A stretch of DNA of 56,082 nt from Desulfobacula sp. Its GTDB lineage: Bacteria > Desulfobacterota > Desulfobacteria > Desulfobacterales > Desulfobacteraceae. The stretch's first letter is position 1; each line of letters begins with the position of its first letter. Under the pieces are notes generated by a model. The model was given only the letters and a program-made list of their open reading frames with translations. It ran no database searches and had not been told where the DNA came from. Position numbers and translations under genes: made by a program. The DNA lies in the NCBI GenBank assembly GCA_018645325.1, contig JABGOU010000024.1, positions 1-56,082 on the forward strand. Reading direction: 5' to 3'. Shown in pieces: positions 52,976-56,082 of the stretch.

Positions 52976-53650
52976 TTAATCATCAGCAGTTTGATAAAAA
53001 TCTTCTACGACCTGAATAATGTCTTCGGGGTCATCCAGCAGATGAAACAGATCAAGATCTTTTTCAGAAATCATTTTTTCTTCTAAAAATTTATTTTGCA
53101 CCCAATGAATCAAACCATCCCAATAGTCTTTGTCCACGAGGATAATCGGCATTTTTCGAATTTTTTGAGTTTGAATCAATGTGATAGTTTCAAACAGTTC
53201 ATCAAGTGTTCCAAATCCTCCTGGCATTATAATATAAGCCTGGGCATATTTTAAGAACATTACTTTTCGAACAAAAAAATAATTAAATTCAATTTGTGTA
53301 GTTGCATAAGGGTTAGGTTTTTGTTCAAAAGGCAGTGAAATATTAAGTCCGATAGATTCTACCCCACCCCGTTTAGCCCCTTTATTGGCAGCCTCCATAA
53401 TGCCACCGCCTCCACCAGTGATAACTGCGTATCCTTTTTTGGCAAATAATGCTGAAAGCTGTTCTGCTTTTTTATAATATGGATGCCCGGGATTCGTCCT
53501 TGCAGATCCAAAAATAGATACTGCAGGGCCAAGATTGTGTAATGCGTCAATTCCTTCAACAAATTCTCCCATGATTTTAAATAATCGCCATGACTCGCCG
53601 GTTTTAAAATCATTAATAGGATATTTTCCGTTGATTACATTTTTTTCCAT
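52976..53650 (-). CDS. LOG-family protein (TIGR00730)
   Basis: 224 residues with a Rossmann fold and the hallmark IMPGGFGTLDELFE, plus TGGGGGIMEAANKGA. Family members release cytokinin bases from nucleotide monophosphates or act as nucleotide 5'-monophosphate phosphoribohydrolases; bacterial ones (PpnN-like) influence nucleotide pools. Which reaction this one performs is unknown. Single gene downstream of nothing obvious; divergent from ptsH. Confidence 0.87.
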   Translation of the reverse strand: MEKNVINGKYPINDFKTGESWRLFKIMGEFVEGIDALHNLGPAVSIFGSARTNPGHPYYKKAEQLSALFAKKGYAVITGGGGGIMEAANKGAKRGGVESIGLNISLPFEQKPNPYATTQIEFNYFFVRKVMFLKYAQAYIIMPGGFGTLDELFETITLIQTQKIRKMPIILVDKDYWDGLIHWVQNKFLEEKMISEKDLDLFHLLDDPEDIIQVVEDFYQTADD

Positions 53651-53817
53651 GTTGATTATTCCAATAATTTACTTATTATTAGGCATATTGCGTAGATGGA
53701 ATCTGGTAAAATAGGCCTATATGTGTTATTAAACTCTTTGAACCAAAGGCCTATCACATAAAAATATAATCGTCAATTACAAGCTGGCCTTGCATAGACT
53801 ATAAACCTGCATATACA

Positions 53818-53844
53818 TTGACATCTTTTATAAAAAGATATAAA
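53818..53844 (+). promoter_or_regulatory. Candidate promoter of ptsH-ptsI
   Basis: TTGACA (53818-53823) and TATAAA (53839-53844) are 15 bp apart, which is shorter than ideal. The spacer contains the small inverted repeat ATCTTTT-ATA-AAAAGAT. It lies 46 bp before the predicted ptsH start. Confidence 0.4.
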
Positions 53845-53889
53845 AAAAGAAACTTCTTATAGAAAGAATTAAGCTTTAAGGATAGAATA

Positions 53890-54156
53890 ATTATTGCTCG
53901 CAAAACATCGGTAAAAAATGAGCTTGGAATGCACGCAAGACCAGCATCCAAAATAGCACAAATTGTCGAATCGGCTTACTCTGACGTTTGGCTTTGTGCA
54001 AATTCAACAAAGGTTGATGCTGCAAGTATAATCGACATATTGACTTTGTGTGCTGTGAAAGGAACAAAGATTGTGATTGAAATTGAAAATCAGAAAGATG
54101 AGATGATTCTTGATCAGATTTTTGATTTTTTTGAAGCCGGCTTTGGAGAAATATAA
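53890..54156 (+). CDS. ptsH: PTS phosphocarrier protein HPr, apparent ATT start
   Basis: An 88-residue HPr. From ATT 53890 the protein reads I-I-A-R-K-T-S-V-K-N-E-L-G-M-H, placing the phosphorylated histidine (MHARPAS) at residue 15 and the serine of AASIID at residue 46, exactly the canonical numbering. AAGGA at 53878-53882 is 7 nt before that ATT. No ATG, GTG or TTG occurs between the upstream in-frame stop (53860) and ATG 53929, and starting at 53929 would remove the first strand. ATA 53887 is an alternative. HPr passes phosphate from enzyme I to EIIA; Ser46 implies control by HPr kinase. ptsI follows 2 bp later. Confidence 0.85.
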   Translation: MIARKTSVKNELGMHARPASKIAQIVESAYSDVWLCANSTKVDAASIIDILTLCAVKGTKIVIEIENQKDEMILDQIFDFFEAGFGEI

Positions 54157-54158
54157 AG

Positions 54159-55928
54159 ATGGGTATTTCAAAGGCAGAACAGATAATTCTCAAAGGAATA
54201 AGCGGTTCACCAGGCATCTGTATTGGTAAGGCGTATATTGTTGATAGAGAAGGTGTCAATATCACTAAACGGTATCCGGTCAGTGATGCTTTGGTACCCA
54301 ATGAAATTGACCGTTTTAAACAGGCCGTTTTAAAAGCAAAAAATGATCATGCCAAGGTAATTGATTCCCTTGATAAAGATTTGGGAGAAAATTTAAATAT
54401 TCTTGAAACACATATGGTGCTTTTTAAAGATAAGATGCTGTATGGTAAGACCATTGAGACCATTTCTAAAGACAAAATCAATGCTGAATGGGCATTGAGA
54501 AAAGTTTCAAGAAAAGTAAAAATTATGTTCCAGAAGATTGATGATGTCTATCTGCAGGCAAGAGTTAATGATATTGTTCAGGTATCCGACAAAATAATGT
54601 CATATCTTGTCGGAGCCCAGGATATTAAAATTTCAGATATAAATAAACGTGTCATAATTGTTGCTCATGATTTATCGCCTGCCGATGCCAGTCAAATACA
54701 ACTTGAACGGGTAAAAGGGTTTGTAACTGATCGTGGAGGAAAGGATTCCCATACAAGTATTATTGCAAAAGCATTAAGAATACCTTCTGTTCTAGGGTTA
54801 GGCATTGCAACTATTAATATCAAAAGTGATGATTTTTTAATTGTTGACGGTTCTTCGGGAACTTTGATCATCAATCCTGACGAAGATACTCTCTTCAAGT
54901 ATGAAGAGCGTATGGTAAGATTTGAAGAATATCGAGCCGGTTTAGAAAGAGACAGCCATCTGCCTGCTGTAACAAAAGATGGAATTTCATTAAATCTCAT
55001 GGCCAATATTGAACTTGTAGAAGAGGTTGTTGCAGCAAAAGATTATGGGGCCATCGGTATAGGCCTTTTCAGAACAGAGTTTTTATATCTTGATTTAAAA
55101 AGATTTCCTACTGAAGATGAACTTTTATGTAAGTATAAAGAGCTTGTCGAATTCATGAGCCCGCAGAGTGTTACTATCAGGACGCTCGATATTAATGGAG
55201 ATAAGGTGAATCCATATCTGACAAGCATTGAAGAAGCCAACCCTTCTTTAGGGCTGCGGGCAGTAAGGTTCTGCCTTGAAAATGAAGATATTTTTATCAC
55301 ACAATTAAAAGCAATTTTCAGGGCAGCAGCATTTGGGAATATTAAACTGCTGATCCCTATGATTTCCTGTGTTGAAGAAATTATTCAAGTCAAACAGGTG
55401 ATGAACAAAGCCATTCTTGAACTTGAGTATGAAGATAAAATTTTCAATAAAGATATCCCCCTTGGAGTCATGATTGAAGTTCCATCAGCAGTAATGATCG
55501 CTGAAAACCTTGCAGAACATGTGGATTTTTTTAGTATTGGAACAAATGATCTGATTCAATATTCCATGGCCATTGACAGGAGCAACAGAATGGTGGCCCA
55601 TCTCTACCAGGCTCTAAATCCTGCTGTTTTAAAAATGATAAAAATGACCTATGATGCAGCAGAGAAAAAATGTATTGACCTTGTCATGTGTGGTGAAATG
55701 GCAGGAGATCCAATGAATATACCTGTTTTGGTTGGTATGGGCTTAACGAATTTTTCAATGAATTCAGCTTCAGTTCCTATTGTTAAAAGATTGATTCGAA
55801 ATCTTGATACAAAGAAGGCTAAAAATAACGTGGAAAAAATAATGAAGTTAAATTGTGTTCAGGAAATTTTTGATTTTATTCTGGAAGAATATAAAGACAT
55901 CCTTCCTTTTGGTGAAGTGGATGAATAA
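54159..55928 (+). CDS. ptsI: PTS enzyme I (PEP-protein phosphotransferase)
   Basis: 589 residues: the HPr-binding helical region, the swivelling domain with active H198 in GGKDSHTSIIAKAL, then the PEP-binding barrel with GIGLFRTEFLYL, FFSIGTNDLIQYSMAIDR and the acid/base Cys in VMCGEMAGDP. It autophosphorylates with PEP and charges HPr. No sugar-specific EII is in the window; in this group the pair often serves regulatory or mannose-type systems (inference). Cotranscribed with ptsH; smpB follows 3 bp after. Confidence 0.96.
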   Translation: MGISKAEQIILKGISGSPGICIGKAYIVDREGVNITKRYPVSDALVPNEIDRFKQAVLKAKNDHAKVIDSLDKDLGENLNILETHMVLFKDKMLYGKTIETISKDKINAEWALRKVSRKVKIMFQKIDDVYLQARVNDIVQVSDKIMSYLVGAQDIKISDINKRVIIVAHDLSPADASQIQLERVKGFVTDRGGKDSHTSIIAKALRIPSVLGLGIATINIKSDDFLIVDGSSGTLIINPDEDTLFKYEERMVRFEEYRAGLERDSHLPAVTKDGISLNLMANIELVEEVVAAKDYGAIGIGLFRTEFLYLDLKRFPTEDELLCKYKELVEFMSPQSVTIRTLDINGDKVNPYLTSIEEANPSLGLRAVRFCLENEDIFITQLKAIFRAAAFGNIKLLIPMISCVEEIIQVKQVMNKAILELEYEDKIFNKDIPLGVMIEVPSAVMIAENLAEHVDFFSIGTNDLIQYSMAIDRSNRMVAHLYQALNPAVLKMIKMTYDAAEKKCIDLVMCGEMAGDPMNIPVLVGMGLTNFSMNSASVPIVKRLIRNLDTKKAKNNVEKIMKLNCVQEIFDFILEEYKDILPFGEVDE

Positions 55929-55931
55929 TAA

Positions 55932-56082
55932 ATGAGTTCTGAATTTATTAAAATAATTGCAACCAATAAAAAAGCCAGGCACAATTATCAAATTGACTCG
56001 GAATATGAGGCTGGAATTGTTTTGGTTGGAACGGAAGTTAAATCTATCCGTGAGGGAAGAGTCAGTTTCCAAGATGCATATG
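55932..56082 (+). CDS. smpB: SsrA-binding protein SmpB (5' part, cut by window end)
   Basis: The first 50 codons run to the window edge: [20 protein letters not shown], then [20 protein letters not shown] and [10 protein letters not shown]. This is the conserved N-terminal OB-fold of SmpB, which carries tmRNA to stalled ribosomes. It begins 3 bp after ptsI, so it may share its transcript. Confidence 0.93.
   Translation, partial: MSSEFIKIIATNKKARHNYQIDSEYEAGIVLVGTEVKSIREGRVSFQDAY

Noticed and set aside
53929-54156. HPr starting at internal ATG 53929
   Set aside because: It would put the active histidine at residue 2 and delete the first beta strand of the fold.

Overview
The window looks like a low-GC chromosome segment from a Desulfobacterota organism, probably a Desulfobacula/Desulfobacter-like member of the Desulfobacterales. 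This is an inference from the protein flavour (PEP-CTERM protein, PilZ protein, HPr/enzyme I with no sugar permease, RNase G and SecDF-YajC neighbourhoods) and from AT-rich coding. There is no rRNA and no clear CRISPR array, integrase or intact transposase.

Region 1 (1-6.9 kb) is accessory. It holds three PIN-domain toxin-antitoxin pairs, two AAA+/DUF4143 ATPases, a metallophosphoesterase with altered metal ligands and a small lipoprotein. Two of the toxin-antitoxin pairs are bounded by direct repeats (33 bp and 51 bp). Short in-frame relics of the ATPase and of the metallophosphoesterase lie between the intact genes. The zone looks like repeated duplication, insertion and decay of small modules. 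Both ATPases have a near-consensus promoter with a dyad over the -10 box, and one transcript is predicted to be leaderless.

Region 2 (7-16 kb) is housekeeping: prfC, serC-serA, rsmE, a 55-residue protein, uup with a small membrane protein, and a PEP-CTERM protein with a slippage-prone 9-bp repeat. A roughly 175-bp repeat-like insert bounded by 9-bp direct repeats lies between prfC and serC.

Region 3 (16.4-25.7 kb) is an envelope quality-control run: an OmpR-type regulator and histidine kinase, DegP/HtrA, tRNA-Ala(GGC) on the opposite strand, PpiD, an M16 protease lipoprotein, and a convergent PilZ protein. A 135-bp MITE-like repeat lies upstream of degP, and an inverted second copy lies after efp.

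Region 4 (26-53.7 kb) is mostly on the minus strand: asparaginase-like, recX, AsmA-like, prc and rbgA; then a divergent lytic transglycosylase; a Cys-rich 54-residue protein; a coiled-coil protein and guaA; efp (plus strand); topA-dprA-lipoprotein-secF-secD-yajC-LysM-like-rng; mltF; parC-parE; and a LOG-family protein. Many neighbours overlap by 1-20 nt, which points to operons.

Region 5 (53.8-56.1 kb, plus strand) is ptsH-ptsI-smpB. The HPr gene has no ATG, GTG or TTG in the right place. An ATT start at 53890 puts the active histidine at exactly residue 15 and the regulatory serine at residue 46. smpB is cut by the window end.
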